From: Psychrobacter alimentarius
Lineage (GTDB): Bacteria; Pseudomonadota; Gammaproteobacteria; Pseudomonadales; Moraxellaceae
Direction: 5' to 3'
Assembly: GCF_001606025.1 (NCBI RefSeq)
Contig: NZ_CP014945.1
Location: forward strand, 372,001 to 436,000
Length of the DNA stretch: 64,000 nucleotides
Every line of letters starts with the position of its first letter. The stretch's first letter is position 1. Below the pieces are notes generated by a model that had not been told where the DNA came from, searched no databases, and saw nothing but the letters and a program-made list of their open reading frames with translations. Both the position numbers and the translations under genes were made by a program. This document shows positions 20,568 to 29,423 of the stretch, piece after piece.

Positions 20568-21593
20568 ATGACGAACTCAAAAATGACTGATGAAGCCCCT
20601 GCTCACGAAGCCCCTGCTATTTTCAATAGCAAAACACGCCCGCAAAGCGCTGACGATGAGATCAGCAACTTTGGCAAGGTGAACTACCTTGAAGTCACAC
20701 GCCATCAGCACGACCAGCGTTTGGATAACTTTTTGCTCAATCGCTTAAAAGGCTTGCCAAAATCACACATCTATAAAATGATTCGCTCTGATGAGGTGCG
20801 CGTTAATAATAAGCGTTGTAAAGCGCATGATCGAGTACAGCGTGAAGATGTGGTTCGTATTGCCCCTGTGGAGCTGGCAACGCGTGACAAGCCAATCATC
20901 AGCACCGAGTTTGCCAACAGCTTGCTGGCGCGTGTGGTTTATGAAGATGAAGGCATGATGGTTCTCAACAAACCTTCTGGCATTGCGGTGCATGGTGGTA
21001 GCGGTCTGGACTTTGGTGTCATCGAAGCCATGCGCGAAGTGACAGGTAAAAAATACCTAGAGCTGGTACATCGTATCGATAAAGATACCTCAGGGCTGCT
21101 CATGATTTCCAAAAAACGTTCAGCGCTCAAAACGTTGCAGCAGCATTTGGTGGATAAAACCATTCAAAAGCATTATTTATGTCTGGCAAAAGGTCAGCCT
21201 GTGCTTAATGAACAACGTATTGATGCACCATTGCTACGCTATACCCTTGCCAGTGGTGAGCGCCGTGTCAAAATTGACGCTCAAGATCCGCAAGCCAAAG
21301 AAAGCCAAACAGATATCATCGTCCATCATCGTTTTATGCTGGCAGACCAACCCGTGAGCTTGATCGAAGCCAAGCCACTGACAGGTCGTACCCATCAAAT
21401 CCGTGTGCATTTGGCCCATATCGGTCATGCAATCTTAGGAGATGATAAGTATAACGTACACGACAAATCAGGTGTCCACCGTCTGTGCTTACACGCGTGG
21501 CGCTTAGATATTCCAGGCTACGAAACCATCACAGCGCCATTGCCAGATGACATGGCAGACTGGTTGCCAGAGCAAACTAAATTGCCTGAGTAA
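20568..21593 (+). CDS. rluC: 23S rRNA pseudouridine synthase RluC
   Basis: RluC converts uridines 955, 2504 and 2580 of 23S rRNA (E. coli numbering) to pseudouridine. The 341-residue protein has an S4 RNA-binding domain at about residues 48-105 (QRLDNFLLNRLKGLPKSHIY) followed by the RluA-type catalytic domain. The catalytic Asp171 sits in HRIDKDTSGLL, and the later motif GRTHQIRVHLAHIGH is typical. The first 35 residues are extra and contain a short EAPA repeat; a second ATG 15 bp in is equally possible, as neither has a clear ribosome site. The divergent position next to rne is conserved in E. coli. Confidence 0.95.
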   Translation: MTNSKMTDEAPAHEAPAIFNSKTRPQSADDEISNFGKVNYLEVTRHQHDQRLDNFLLNRLKGLPKSHIYKMIRSDEVRVNNKRCKAHDRVQREDVVRIAPVELATRDKPIISTEFANSLLARVVYEDEGMMVLNKPSGIAVHGGSGLDFGVIEAMREVTGKKYLELVHRIDKDTSGLLMISKKRSALKTLQQHLVDKTIQKHYLCLAKGQPVLNEQRIDAPLLRYTLASGERRVKIDAQDPQAKESQTDIIVHHRFMLADQPVSLIEAKPLTGRTHQIRVHLAHIGHAILGDDKYNVHDKSGVHRLCLHAWRLDIPGYETITAPLPDDMADWLPEQTKLPE

Positions 21594-21649
21594 GACTGAA
21601 ACGTAGAAATCATTATCCAAAGACTGATTCTATTGAAAAATATCTTCTT

Positions 21650-21702
21650 AAACGTCACGATACCTTATTATTAATGCTTAATAATTTGCCGTGACGTTTT
21701 TG
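21650..21702 (+). terminator. Terminator after rluC
   Basis: The outer stem AAACGTCACG / CGTGACGTTT, with an inner A/T stem, runs into a T tract. It separates rluC from the following HAD gene. Confidence 0.75.
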
Positions 21703-21741
21703 TATCTACTATTTATTACTGCTATTCGCTAAGGTCAATTC

Positions 21742-22455
21742 ATGAGTAAGTCATCCATCGCCCACAATCGAGTACCTACTAAGACCGGCCTGTTACCAGA
21801 CCATCATCTTTTAGCAGATAAAACGCTGATTATTTTTGATTGGGATGGCACGTTGATGGATTCAATTGGCTTGATTGTTGAGTCTATGCATGTGGCAGGA
21901 GAAGCTCATGGGTTTCAGACGACGGATAAAGAAGTACAAGATATTATTGGACTGAGCTTGATGAATGGTATTGAGATTTTATACCCTCAAGCGAATGACG
22001 CGCAAAAGCTCGCCATTCAACAAAGTTATGCGGAGTATTATATTCCCAATAGTCATCGCACGCCGTTCTTTAAACCAATAGAAGATATGCTTCAGAGCTT
22101 ACAACATCAGGGAAAAAGCCTTGCGGTCGCCACTGGCAAAAAAAGAAAAGGGCTGGATCGAGTATTGGACGCCTCTAACAGCCATCATTATTTTGTCATG
22201 ACACGCTGTGCTGATGAAGCAGGATCAAAACCTGATCCGCAAATGCTGACCGACATTTTGAATGACACACAGCAGCCAATCGCCAATGCCGTTTTTATTG
22301 GTGATAGCATTTATGATATTCAGATGGCCACGCAGTTAGGAATGACCAGTATCGCAGTGAATTATGGTACAGCATCAAGTGCAGAGCTTGCCGCTCAGCA
22401 GCCGACTTATCAAGTGGATACGCCGCAGGCCTTAGTAGATCTATTATGTGGATAG
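21742..22455 (+). CDS. HAD-superfamily phosphatase (Gph/YjjG-like)
   Basis: This is a 237-residue HAD hydrolase. Motif I is FDWDGTLMDS with nucleophile Asp33 and acid/base Asp35, motif II is the VATGK region, the conserved lysine follows in SKPDP, and motif IV is FIGDSIYDIQMA. The helical cap lies between motifs I and II, as in phosphoglycolate phosphatases and other small-molecule phosphatases. The substrate cannot be told from sequence. AAGG precedes the ATG. It is 148 bp after rluC, past a terminator, and in several gammaproteobacteria a HAD gene follows rluC. Confidence 0.88.
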   Translation: MSKSSIAHNRVPTKTGLLPDHHLLADKTLIIFDWDGTLMDSIGLIVESMHVAGEAHGFQTTDKEVQDIIGLSLMNGIEILYPQANDAQKLAIQQSYAEYYIPNSHRTPFFKPIEDMLQSLQHQGKSLAVATGKKRKGLDRVLDASNSHHYFVMTRCADEAGSKPDPQMLTDILNDTQQPIANAVFIGDSIYDIQMATQLGMTSIAVNYGTASSAELAAQQPTYQVDTPQALVDLLCG

Positions 22456-22492
22456 TGCAAAAAGCTATAACTGTTCAATAAATACACCAATC

Positions 22493-22530
22493 AAAAAGGG
22501 TTTATCGCAAATAACGATAAACCCTTTTTT
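22493..22530. terminator. Bidirectional terminator between the HAD gene and engB
   Basis: A perfect stem AAAAAGGGTTTATCG / CGATAAACCCTTTTT has a 7-nt loop, with A and T tracts on the two sides between convergent genes. Confidence 0.88.
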
Positions 22531-22559
22531 ATGACAGACGGTGCTTAGTTAGCGCTTTT

Positions 22560-23315
22560 TTACTTATCGGTATCTTGTGCAACATTTAATAATTCATTGT
22601 CGCCATTTTCAGTCTCGTTTGGCTCACTAAGATCGGTCTCAATGAGTTTGTCATCGTTAAGCTGATAGTCATACCAGTTACCCATCACGCCTGCCAACTC
22701 ATCCAAACCTTCTTTTCGTAAAGCAGAAAAGAGTTGAATGGTGCACTTTAATCCCAGTTTTTTAAGTCTTTTACGAGTATTGAGAAGGGCGTTTTTAGAA
22801 GCGCCATATTTTAGCTTATCTGCTTTAGTGAGCAAGATATGTACAGGCAGCTCGCCATCTTTGGCCCAGTGCAGCATTTGCTCGTCAAAGAACTTGAGGG
22901 GATGACGAATATCAGTCATCAATACCAAACCTGCAAGACTTGAGCGGGATACCAAATATTCTTCTAGCTCCACCTGCCACTCTTTTTTCATCTCAAGCGG
23001 CACCGCAGCATATCCATAACCCGGTAAATCAACCAATCTTCTATCCGTACTGCCAATACTAAAGAAGTTAATCATCTGCGTACGCCCAGGTGTTTTAGAG
23101 GAGCGTGCCAGCTGGCGCTGATTGGTCAAGGCATTAATAGCCGAAGATTTGCCTGCGTTTGAGCGTCCTGCAAAAGCAACCTCTAATCCTATATCAGGGG
23201 GACAGAGTCGAAAGGTAGGCGCTGAGGTCATAAATTCTGTTTGCTGAATTTTTTGACGAGATTTGGTGTTGAACAACGCATGTTCTGCGGCAACATCTGT
23301 AAACGGGGTACTCAT
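22560..23315 (-). CDS. engB: Ribosome-biogenesis GTPase EngB (YihA/YsxC)
   Basis: This is an essential GTPase that helps assemble the large ribosomal subunit. G1 is GRSNAGKSSAIN, G3 DLPGYG and G4 TKAD. The open frame extends to an ATG at 23387, but that start has no ribosome site and would add 24 unlikely residues; the ATG at 23315 (MSTPFTDVAAE) is preferred, giving 251 residues. The family is usually about 200-215; the extra length is an N-terminal lead and an acidic C-terminal tail rich in Asp, Glu and Asn. Its vicinity to a cytochrome c4 gene is seen in pseudomonads too. Confidence 0.93.
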   Translation of the reverse strand: MSTPFTDVAAEHALFNTKSRQKIQQTEFMTSAPTFRLCPPDIGLEVAFAGRSNAGKSSAINALTNQRQLARSSKTPGRTQMINFFSIGSTDRRLVDLPGYGYAAVPLEMKKEWQVELEEYLVSRSSLAGLVLMTDIRHPLKFFDEQMLHWAKDGELPVHILLTKADKLKYGASKNALLNTRKRLKKLGLKCTIQLFSALRKEGLDELAGVMGNWYDYQLNDDKLIETDLSEPNETENGDNELLNVAQDTDK

Positions 23316-23741
23316 AAATGGCTCATTAATCTTTAAAAAATGGATACGGTCGTGAAATTTAGTCCGCTGACTATTTTGATGGAACATGAGGCAGAAGAAC
23401 TATATACAGGGATGAGAAATTATCTGAAAAATCTATGGTCTTATAAGTAATCAGACAGTCATCTTATATTATCGACTATTCTATACTATTACAGGTCTTA
23501 CTGATTGAAATAACGACGATTAACATCATATAAATGTCATCGTAACATTAAGTCTCACCAGTCATTTTTAGAATTTATCGCTCGCTAAAACACGTTACCA
23601 AAGCCAAACTATATTTATCTGGGTTTATATGACATACATTGTTACAATGTTTATTAAGATATGTTTAGTTAACTATATTGAATGAATGCCGTTTAATAAA
23701 ATGATTGATTAAACGAATGACGCACTAAATGGAGGTGTCCT
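23316..23741. other. Divergent engB/cytochrome intergenic region
   Basis: This is 426 bp of AT-rich DNA with no supported gene apart from the unlikely upstream extension of engB. It should contain promoters in both directions. Confidence 0.5.
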
Positions 23742-24077
23742 ATGTTCTCAATCACCACGCTTCTCAACCAAACTCATCGTCTTTTAATTGGTAGCGGCGC
23801 TGCCTTACTATTAGGGGGTGCGATGATGACTAGCGCTAGTGCGGCCGACATCGCTACTACCTATGATAACTCATGTGCCGCCTGTCATGATAGTGGGGCG
23901 CTAAATGCTATTAAAAAAGGGGATAGTGCCAAGTGGCAGCAACTTATGAAACAAAAAAGTATGCCGGCCCTGATTAATTCAGTGAAAAATGGGATGACTC
24001 AAATGCCAGCTGGTGGTCTCTGTAACAATTGTAGCGATGATGATTATCGTAAGCTGATTGAATATATGAGCAAGTAA
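23742..24077 (+). CDS. Periplasmic monohaem cytochrome c, c5-like
   Basis: This is a 111-residue exported cytochrome. A signal peptide ends at about SASA-AD (residue 35). The haem-binding motif CAACH is at Cys45-His49, and the methionine ligand is probably Met88 in TQMPAGG. The extra pair Cys94 and Cys97 next to it is typical of cytochromes c5. It presumably passes electrons between the bc1-type complex and terminal oxidases. A strong GGAGGT ribosome site precedes the ATG. A dihaem cytochrome c4 lies 316 bp downstream, so the two may work in the same respiratory chain. Confidence 0.92.
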   Translation: MFSITTLLNQTHRLLIGSGAALLLGGAMMTSASAADIATTYDNSCAACHDSGALNAIKKGDSAKWQQLMKQKSMPALINSVKNGMTQMPAGGLCNNCSDDDYRKLIEYMSK

Positions 24078-24393
24078 TAGACTTATTGGCACCACCAAAC
24101 CCTACAAAATAGGGAGGTAAGAACTTAGGCAGTAAATGCACTTTATATTTGGCGCTTGCTTTGATACGTCGTTGAAAAACTGATGAATGTAACGATTAAG
24201 TAGGCAAATACTACAAAGTCTTGCTATAATAATTAAAAATAAACCCTGATGTTAGTAAGTACTTTCAGACTGCTTGTGTCCAAGACCTTAAAATACATGT
24301 CTGCCTATTAAGAAAGGGGTAGCTTATACTAGGTATCTTATCAGTACAATCACTCTAAATAATGCTTACGCCGAGCTAGTAGGATTTGTATCA
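24078..24393. other. Spacer between the two cytochrome genes
   Basis: This is 316 bp without a gene. A small hairpin, CCCTA / TAGGG near 24101-24115, lies just after the first cytochrome but has no T run, and a TATAAT at 24225-24230 lacks a good -35. Nothing else stands out. Confidence 0.45.
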
Positions 24394-25062
24394 ATGAAAA
24401 AGTTAATCGCTGCTGCCAGCTTATGCGTTGCAAGTTTCAGCGTACAAGCTGCTATTATTGTTCCTGAATACGATGTCAATGCTGGTAAGCAAGTTGCAGA
24501 AGCTGTTTGCGCGGCTTGTCATGGTGTCGACGGTGTCAGTGTGGTTCCTGCGCAGCCTAATTTAGGTGGTCAAAACGTAAAGTATCTTTATAAACAGTTG
24601 GTCAACTTTAAAGCAGGTTACCGTAAAAATGGTATCATGCAATCGCAAGTAGCAAACCTGTCTCAACAAGACTTAGCCAATGTCGCTGGTTACTATGCCA
24701 GTCAAGCGCCTTGGGGTGTGGGTTTTGGTAATCCTGCAACCAATCAAGAAGCAACCAAGCTTTTCTTGGGTGGTGATAAGTCGCGCGGTGTGATTGGTTG
24801 TGCAGGCTGTCATGGTCCAGATGCCGCTGGTAATGTGTGGGCTGCGTTTCCAAAACTCGGTGGTCAGCATGCTCAATATATCGCCACTCAGCTAAAACTA
24901 TTCCGTGCCGCAGGTCGTGTGGATGATATTGATAGTGATGAGCAAAAACGTGTCAACGATGCTGCAAAAGAAGGCGAGATGGGTATGATGCAGACAGTGG
25001 CATCAAAACTGTCGGATCGTGACATTCGTGTCTTGTCAGACTACATCAGCGCTATTCACTAA
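24394..25062 (+). CDS. Dihaem cytochrome c4
   Basis: This is a 222-residue periplasmic electron carrier with two class I cytochrome domains. A signal peptide ends near residue 19 (SVQA). The first haem site is CAACH at Cys39-His43 and the second CAGCH at Cys136-His140, each followed by its own methionine-containing loop; the domain spacing is that of cytochrome c4. In related bacteria c4 donates electrons to cbb3 oxidases, which is family knowledge rather than something shown here. It has an AGGA ribosome site and a strong terminator after the stop. Confidence 0.94.
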   Translation: MKKLIAAASLCVASFSVQAAIIVPEYDVNAGKQVAEAVCAACHGVDGVSVVPAQPNLGGQNVKYLYKQLVNFKAGYRKNGIMQSQVANLSQQDLANVAGYYASQAPWGVGFGNPATNQEATKLFLGGDKSRGVIGCAGCHGPDAAGNVWAAFPKLGGQHAQYIATQLKLFRAAGRVDDIDSDEQKRVNDAAKEGEMGMMQTVASKLSDRDIRVLSDYISAIH

Positions 25063-25151
25063 TTCATTGGTATCACTTACAGTACGTGGTGCTGACTTTT
25101 TGATTTAAGTTGCGCGCCACTTGAGCACACATTGGTTATTATTTAGTTACT

Positions 25152-25176
25152 AAACCCCGATTTCGGGGTTTTTTTA
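25152..25176 (+). terminator. Terminator of the cytochrome c4 gene
   Basis: The stem AAACCCCGA / TCGGGGTTT with a two-base loop is followed by a T run. Confidence 0.88.
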
Positions 25177-25297
25177 TAACTGTCCGTCCCCTATATTATA
25201 GAGACAATATCAAAGTAAAATCATATACAGGCGTTTGCCATTGCTCTGTGTGATTATACATTGTCGTTATTCCCTTTAGATCGTTTGGATTTATATT

Positions 25298-26419
25298 ATG
25301 ATGATCCGTTATGCTTCTTACTTTATTGCCGCATTGCTACCGTTACTACTATTCCGCTGGTTTGTGCCAGCATCAGTTGGCGAAATCGATTTTTGGCTGC
25401 TCTGGCTATTAGCCATGATAGTGGTATCACTGCCTGTCGTTTATGCCGAAATAGCATTGGCGTATCGAAGTGTTGATGCACCATTAGCAGGTATGCAAAA
25501 GCTTACTCGCGAAGCGGATGCCAGTCCAGTGTGGCGCAGTTTTGGTTGGTTGGCAGCGCTCGTGTCTATTGTTATCGCCGCCTTAGTAATATCTGGTGCT
25601 AGCACGGGTGTATTGGCAGCCCTGACGGAACTTAATAGCGTGCCTGATGTGCCAAGCTTTGCGTTAGCAGCAGGTTTAATTGTCATCACTGTGTTGCTGA
25701 GTTTGCTAGGCGTTGCACCTTTACCTATTGGACTCGGGTTAATGGTGGTAGGACTGCTAATGGGTCTGGCAAACGGCTTACCTACGACTCACTTTGCTAT
25801 GACTGGCATTAATTTAAGCGAGTGGGCACGTGCTGTGGCATTAGCATTGGTCAGTGTAGGCGCAGGTACCGGTTTATATTGGTTCGGTCAAAATCTGGTC
25901 GCCAAACAAGTAATCACAGCAAACACCCATAATGTGCAAAAGCGTGCGACCAGCGAGTATCGTGCTACCAAGTCGGTATTACCGATTTGGATATTGCAAT
26001 TGTTGGTTGGGGTAGTGGTGCTACTACTTAGTGGCATGGCAGTGCCGCCGATTGGGCAGCTTTTATATTGGGGCGGCGTATTGTTTGTGGCCAGTTACTT
26101 GCTGCACTATAGTACTCAGCAGTTAGCGCATAAGTTTGGCCTAATGATCAGTTTGATGGCTACTTTTGTATTGGCATTGGTATTAGTAGTGGCTGTTCCG
26201 ACTACGTGGCTAGTCGGTATTTTGGTCATTGTGAGTACGGTAGCCGTCTTATTGCTGTCAATCTTCGCAGGCTGGCAAATGAAAATCAGTCATTTACGTA
26301 AGTCATTGAACTTTGGTAATGAAGCATTTTATAACTTATGGCGGGTGGCGATACGTTTGGTCGTGCCATTAGCACTTTTATTAGCGCTAATAGGTTGGGT
26401 AATGCAGTGGTTGAGCTAA
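25298..26419 (+). CDS. Multi-pass inner-membrane protein, distantly NSS-transporter-like
   Basis: This is a 373-residue hydrophobic protein with about ten to eleven predicted membrane segments. The N-terminal third (LPVVYAEIALAYRS, then a polar loop ending in WRSFGWLAAL) recalls the second and third helices of bacterial neurotransmitter:sodium symporters, which are normally 440-500 residues long. The usual N-terminal Gly-rich sodium-binding helix is not recognisable, and the protein is shorter, so transport function and substrate are uncertain. Charged residues are few, and a basic loop (QKRATSEYRATKS) lies near the middle. Its stop overlaps the likely start of rnfH, so the two are probably co-translated. 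Confidence 0.6.
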   Translation: MMIRYASYFIAALLPLLLFRWFVPASVGEIDFWLLWLLAMIVVSLPVVYAEIALAYRSVDAPLAGMQKLTREADASPVWRSFGWLAALVSIVIAALVISGASTGVLAALTELNSVPDVPSFALAAGLIVITVLLSLLGVAPLPIGLGLMVVGLLMGLANGLPTTHFAMTGINLSEWARAVALALVSVGAGTGLYWFGQNLVAKQVITANTHNVQKRATSEYRATKSVLPIWILQLLVGVVVLLLSGMAVPPIGQLLYWGGVLFVASYLLHYSTQQLAHKFGLMISLMATFVLALVLVVAVPTTWLVGILVIVSTVAVLLLSIFAGWQMKISHLRKSLNFGNEAFYNLWRVAIRLVVPLALLLALIGWVMQWLS

Positions 26420-26790
26420 CGGTGGACAGTCACGATAAAGACAGTCATGAGGCGGCAATAGGGTCTGAGCAACCCATAGTAATAACCGTATATTTGGCAT
26501 ATGCCGAGGATGCAAAGCGTCAGCATTATCTGACTTTACCGGTGAGTCAAGGCAGCAGTTTATATGACGCGCTTGAGCAGGCAGATTGGCTAGCGAAGTT
26601 TCCAGAGCTTGCAAGCTGGTGTCAAGAGGTTATGGACAATGCCACACCAACCGCAAAACAATGGCATGTTGGCGTCTATGCAAAAAAACAGCCGCTTAGT
26701 TATATATTGCAGCCGCTTGATCGTATTGAGGTATATCGTAGCTTAAGCGCTGATCCAATGTCTCAGCGCAAAAGCAAATCTCGTGGTTAA
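26407..26790 (+). CDS. rnfH: RnfH family protein (UPF0125)
   Basis: This is a small ubiquitin-like-fold protein of unknown function, associated with the Rnf complex in some bacteria. Conserved features are ITVYLAYAED near the start, LPVSQGSSLYDALEQ, VGVYAKKQPL, and the C-terminal DRIEVYRSLSADP followed by basic residues. An extra segment of about 20 residues containing SWCQEVMDNATPT is inserted before the GVY motif. The start is uncertain: GTG at 26407 overlaps the upstream gene by 13 bp, GTG at 26422 follows its stop, and an ATG at 26338 would overlap by 82 bp. Convergent pairing with bamE resembles E. coli. Confidence 0.82.
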   Translation: MVELTVDSHDKDSHEAAIGSEQPIVITVYLAYAEDAKRQHYLTLPVSQGSSLYDALEQADWLAKFPELASWCQEVMDNATPTAKQWHVGVYAKKQPLSYILQPLDRIEVYRSLSADPMSQRKSKSRG

Positions 26791-26838
26791 TAGAACAGTC
26801 TTTAGAGTCAGTTTCTACTATTAAGAAATTGATAGCAA

Positions 26839-27243
26839 TTAAGAAGCTGGCAGACTGTCAATACCTTCGATACGATTAACCAAACCGTTGTCATCGAAGT
26901 AAATAACCAAATGCTGGCTGGCATCTTTGACATCAGCGATACCTTTGCGGCGTCCTTCTGTACCAGCTTGATAGTCGTAAATATAGTCCCAACGCTTGGG
27001 TTCAAGTGTGTCCCTGATGGCTGGACTACCAAGAATATAGAGCACTTGGTTTTGGTTCATACCCACTTGTATTTTTTGTGCTTGGGTTTGAGTAATCGCC
27101 GTGCCTTGTGGCAAATCAATCTTATAAACACTCAATAATGAGCAGCCAGACATCGCAACAGCAGCGCTAAGCATACTGGTGATAGCAATCTTGCGTAATG
27201 CGCTGGTACGGCTTAATGGACGAAAATTTAATGTCTTTATCAT
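26839..27243 (-). CDS. bamE: Outer-membrane assembly lipoprotein BamE (SmpA/OmlA)
   Basis: BamE is a lipoprotein subunit of the BAM complex, which folds beta-barrel proteins into the outer membrane. The mature part has VYKIDLPQGTAITQTQ, VGMNQNQVLYILGSPAI and a WDYIYDY segment, all typical. With the ATG at 27243 (MIKTLNFRPL) the protein is 134 residues and the lipidated cysteine is Cys34 in MSGC. The open frame extends upstream to 27372, which would add 43 untypical residues and run into the fur promoter region. It is divergent from fur, an arrangement known for omlA and fur in Pseudomonas and Xanthomonas. Confidence 0.92.
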   Translation of the reverse strand: MIKTLNFRPLSRTSALRKIAITSMLSAAVAMSGCSLLSVYKIDLPQGTAITQTQAQKIQVGMNQNQVLYILGSPAIRDTLEPKRWDYIYDYQAGTEGRRKGIADVKDASQHLVIYFDDNGLVNRIEGIDSLPAS

Positions 27244-27582
27244 GGTAAGATGACTCATAAGCAATGAATTAGGCGCGGCCAAAGTTGATTGAAGCTGATC
27301 TGACCGATAATCTTGGACAAATGATACGTCATTTACTTGCAATTTCCTACCACTTACGACATTATTTACCAAACACTACCTGAGTAGGTTTATTATTTAT
27401 ATTTTAAATTCATGGACTTGCATTCATATTCCAAAAAATAAGAGCGTGGCCATTTATTTACAAAAACTCAGTGAGTCCTTATTAAAAAATTTTATATTGA
27501 ATAGAAAATAATCACTAACGATTGTTTATTTTATATTTTTGGATTTTTATTTGCTAAGACTGTCACAGTCAGAAGGAATATT

Positions 27583-28017
27583 ATGGCTTCTTTTACCAAT
27601 CAAGATTTACGTAAAGCCGGCTTAAAGGTTACGTTACCTCGTATCAAGATTTTAGAGTTGCTTGAAAGTGCTGAGTTGCATCACATGAGTGCAGAAGAAA
27701 TTTATAAGGCGCTGATTGATCAGGGCGAGGATGTGGGCCTAGCGACTGTTTACAGAGTATTAACGCAGTTTGAGCAAGCAGGAATCGTCGAACGCCACAA
27801 CTTTGAAAACAATTTATCTGTGTTTGAGATTACTCAAGAAGGTCATCACGATCATCTGGTTTGTGATGTTTGTGGCAAGATTATAGAATTTCATAACGAA
27901 GTAATCGAAGAAGAACAACTCAAGGTAGCAGAAAAACATGGTTTTAAACTGTCGGGCCATTCATTGGTATTATATGGCATTTGTAATAACCAAGAATGTC
28001 GAGATAGTGCCAAATAA
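27583..28017 (+). CDS. fur: Ferric uptake regulator Fur
   Basis: Fur is an iron-responsive repressor that binds operator DNA as a dimer with Fe2+. The 144-residue protein has the N-terminal winged helix (LKVTLPRIKILELLE, then DVGLATVYRVLTQFEQAGI) and the C-terminal metal-binding dimer domain with HHDHLVCDVCGKIIEF. A second cysteine pair occurs near the C-terminus in GICNNQEC. AAGGAA precedes the ATG. It is divergent from bamE, with about 340 bp between. I could not find a convincing Fur box in the shared spacer, so autoregulation is not shown. Confidence 0.97.
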   Translation: MASFTNQDLRKAGLKVTLPRIKILELLESAELHHMSAEEIYKALIDQGEDVGLATVYRVLTQFEQAGIVERHNFENNLSVFEITQEGHHDHLVCDVCGKIIEFHNEVIEEEQLKVAEKHGFKLSGHSLVLYGICNNQECRDSAK

Positions 28018-28068
28018 TCAGGCCTAGCTTGACTTTCTCAAGCCAAAAATGAGCATTGCCCTCAAACT

Positions 28069-28108
28069 AAAAAAAGCCTTTATTAGTGATAATAAAAGGC
28101 TTTTTTTG
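28069..28108. terminator. Bidirectional terminator between fur and pilU
   Basis: The stem AAAAAAAGCCTT(T)ATT / AATAAAAGGCTTTTTTT has one bulged base and a 6-nt loop, with strong A and T tracts between convergent genes. Confidence 0.85.
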
Positions 28109-28154
28109 TGATGAAAGGTTTTGCTCTGTTGTAAGGAGGACAGGTTAAAAATAT

Positions 28155-29276
28155 CTAAGTGATGTCTAACGATAAACTATCAGCGCCTTCGTCCAGATTC
28201 GCCATACCATTTTTACTACTTAGTTTGATTTTTAAGCGTAAGTCATTGGGAGAATCCGCATGAAGAATCGCTTCTTTGTATGTGATTTCTCCTTGCTCAT
28301 ATAAGTCAAACAAAGCTTGATCAAAGGTTTGCATGCCACTCTCACGCGAACGCGTCATGACATCTTTGATTTCATGAACCTCACCTTTACGAATATAGTC
28401 ACTAATCAGCTGGGAGTTTAATAAAATCTCAATAGCAGCGCGTCGCCCTTTACCATCTGGAGTTGGAATGAGCTGCTGAGCAATAATGGCTTGTAGGTTT
28501 AGGGACAAATCCATAAATAGCTGATTGTGACGACTGGTTTCAAAAAAGTGAATAATACGGTCAATGGCTTGGTTGGCATTGTTTGCGTGTAATGTTGCAA
28601 ATACCAGATGCCCTGTTTCGGCATATTGAATGGCATAGCTCATGACCTCTCGGTTGCGAATCTCACCAATTAAAATAACATCAGGCGCTTGGCGCAAAGT
28701 ATTTTTTAGACCCGCTTCAAACGAGTGGGTATCGAGACCAACTTCACGTTGGGTGATGATGCAGCCACGATGTTTATGGACAAATTCAATCGGATCTTCA
28801 ATAGTGATGATATGACCATGAGAATTGTGATTGCGATGTCCGATCATGGCAGCAAGCGTAGTAGATTTGCCTGTACCAGTAGCACCAACCAATAAAATAA
28901 TGCCTCTTTTTTTCATTGCCAGCTCTTTTAGAGCAGGTGGTAGGCGTAGCTCTTCGACGGTTGGGATTTTATTTTCAATTTTTCGTAAAATCATTCCTGC
29001 CATGTCACGCTGTATAAAAGCACTAACCCGAAAACGGGCTTGTTGAGCCTCATCAGAGATAGCAAACTGGCATTCATTGGTCTCTTCAAATTCTTTTTGC
29101 TGAGAAGGCGTCATTACCCCTTTGACCAGTCTCATGGTTTGATCAGCACTCAACGGTGTTTTACCTACTGGCAGGATTTTTCCATTTATTTTCATGGAAG
29201 GGGCCACATCAGCGGTAATAAAAAGATCAGAGCCATTTTTATTGATCATTAGCTGCAATAGTTTATCAATATCCAT
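28155..29276 (-). CDS. pilU: Type IV pilus retraction ATPase PilU
   Basis: PilU is the accessory retraction ATPase that works with PilT at the base of the type IV pilus. The 373-residue protein has Walker A GATGTGKST at residues 131-139, the Asp box TIEDPIEFVH, Walker B ILIGEIRNREV and the His box HLVFATLHANN. The C-terminal extension after the ATPase core (about 30 residues, ending in LSLDIT) separates PilU from PilT. It follows pilT by 147 bp on the same strand and very probably shares its transcript. Confidence 0.95.
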   Translation of the reverse strand: MDIDKLLQLMINKNGSDLFITADVAPSMKINGKILPVGKTPLSADQTMRLVKGVMTPSQQKEFEETNECQFAISDEAQQARFRVSAFIQRDMAGMILRKIENKIPTVEELRLPPALKELAMKKRGIILLVGATGTGKSTTLAAMIGHRNHNSHGHIITIEDPIEFVHKHRGCIITQREVGLDTHSFEAGLKNTLRQAPDVILIGEIRNREVMSYAIQYAETGHLVFATLHANNANQAIDRIIHFFETSRHNQLFMDLSLNLQAIIAQQLIPTPDGKGRRAAIEILLNSQLISDYIRKGEVHEIKDVMTRSRESGMQTFDQALFDLYEQGEITYKEAILHADSPNDLRLKIKLSSKNGMANLDEGADSLSLDIT

Positions 29277-29423
29277 ATCGTACCTGCACTCGATGTAAAT
29301 CGATTAAAGAGAAGTCTAAAATTATGTGTTCAAAATCGCTAATAATGATCAGTGAGAATAAATATCCTACATTGCTAATGCTTCTATCAATAACGAAGGG
29401 CTGGCAATATAGGATCGATGATA

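Noticed and set aside
23316..23387. N-terminal extension of EngB to an ATG at 23387
   Set aside because: No ribosome site before it, and the extra 24 residues do not resemble the family, so the internal ATG is more likely.
26338..26406. RnfH starting at the ATG 26338
   Set aside because: This would overlap the membrane-protein gene by 82 bp and add residues not seen in the family.
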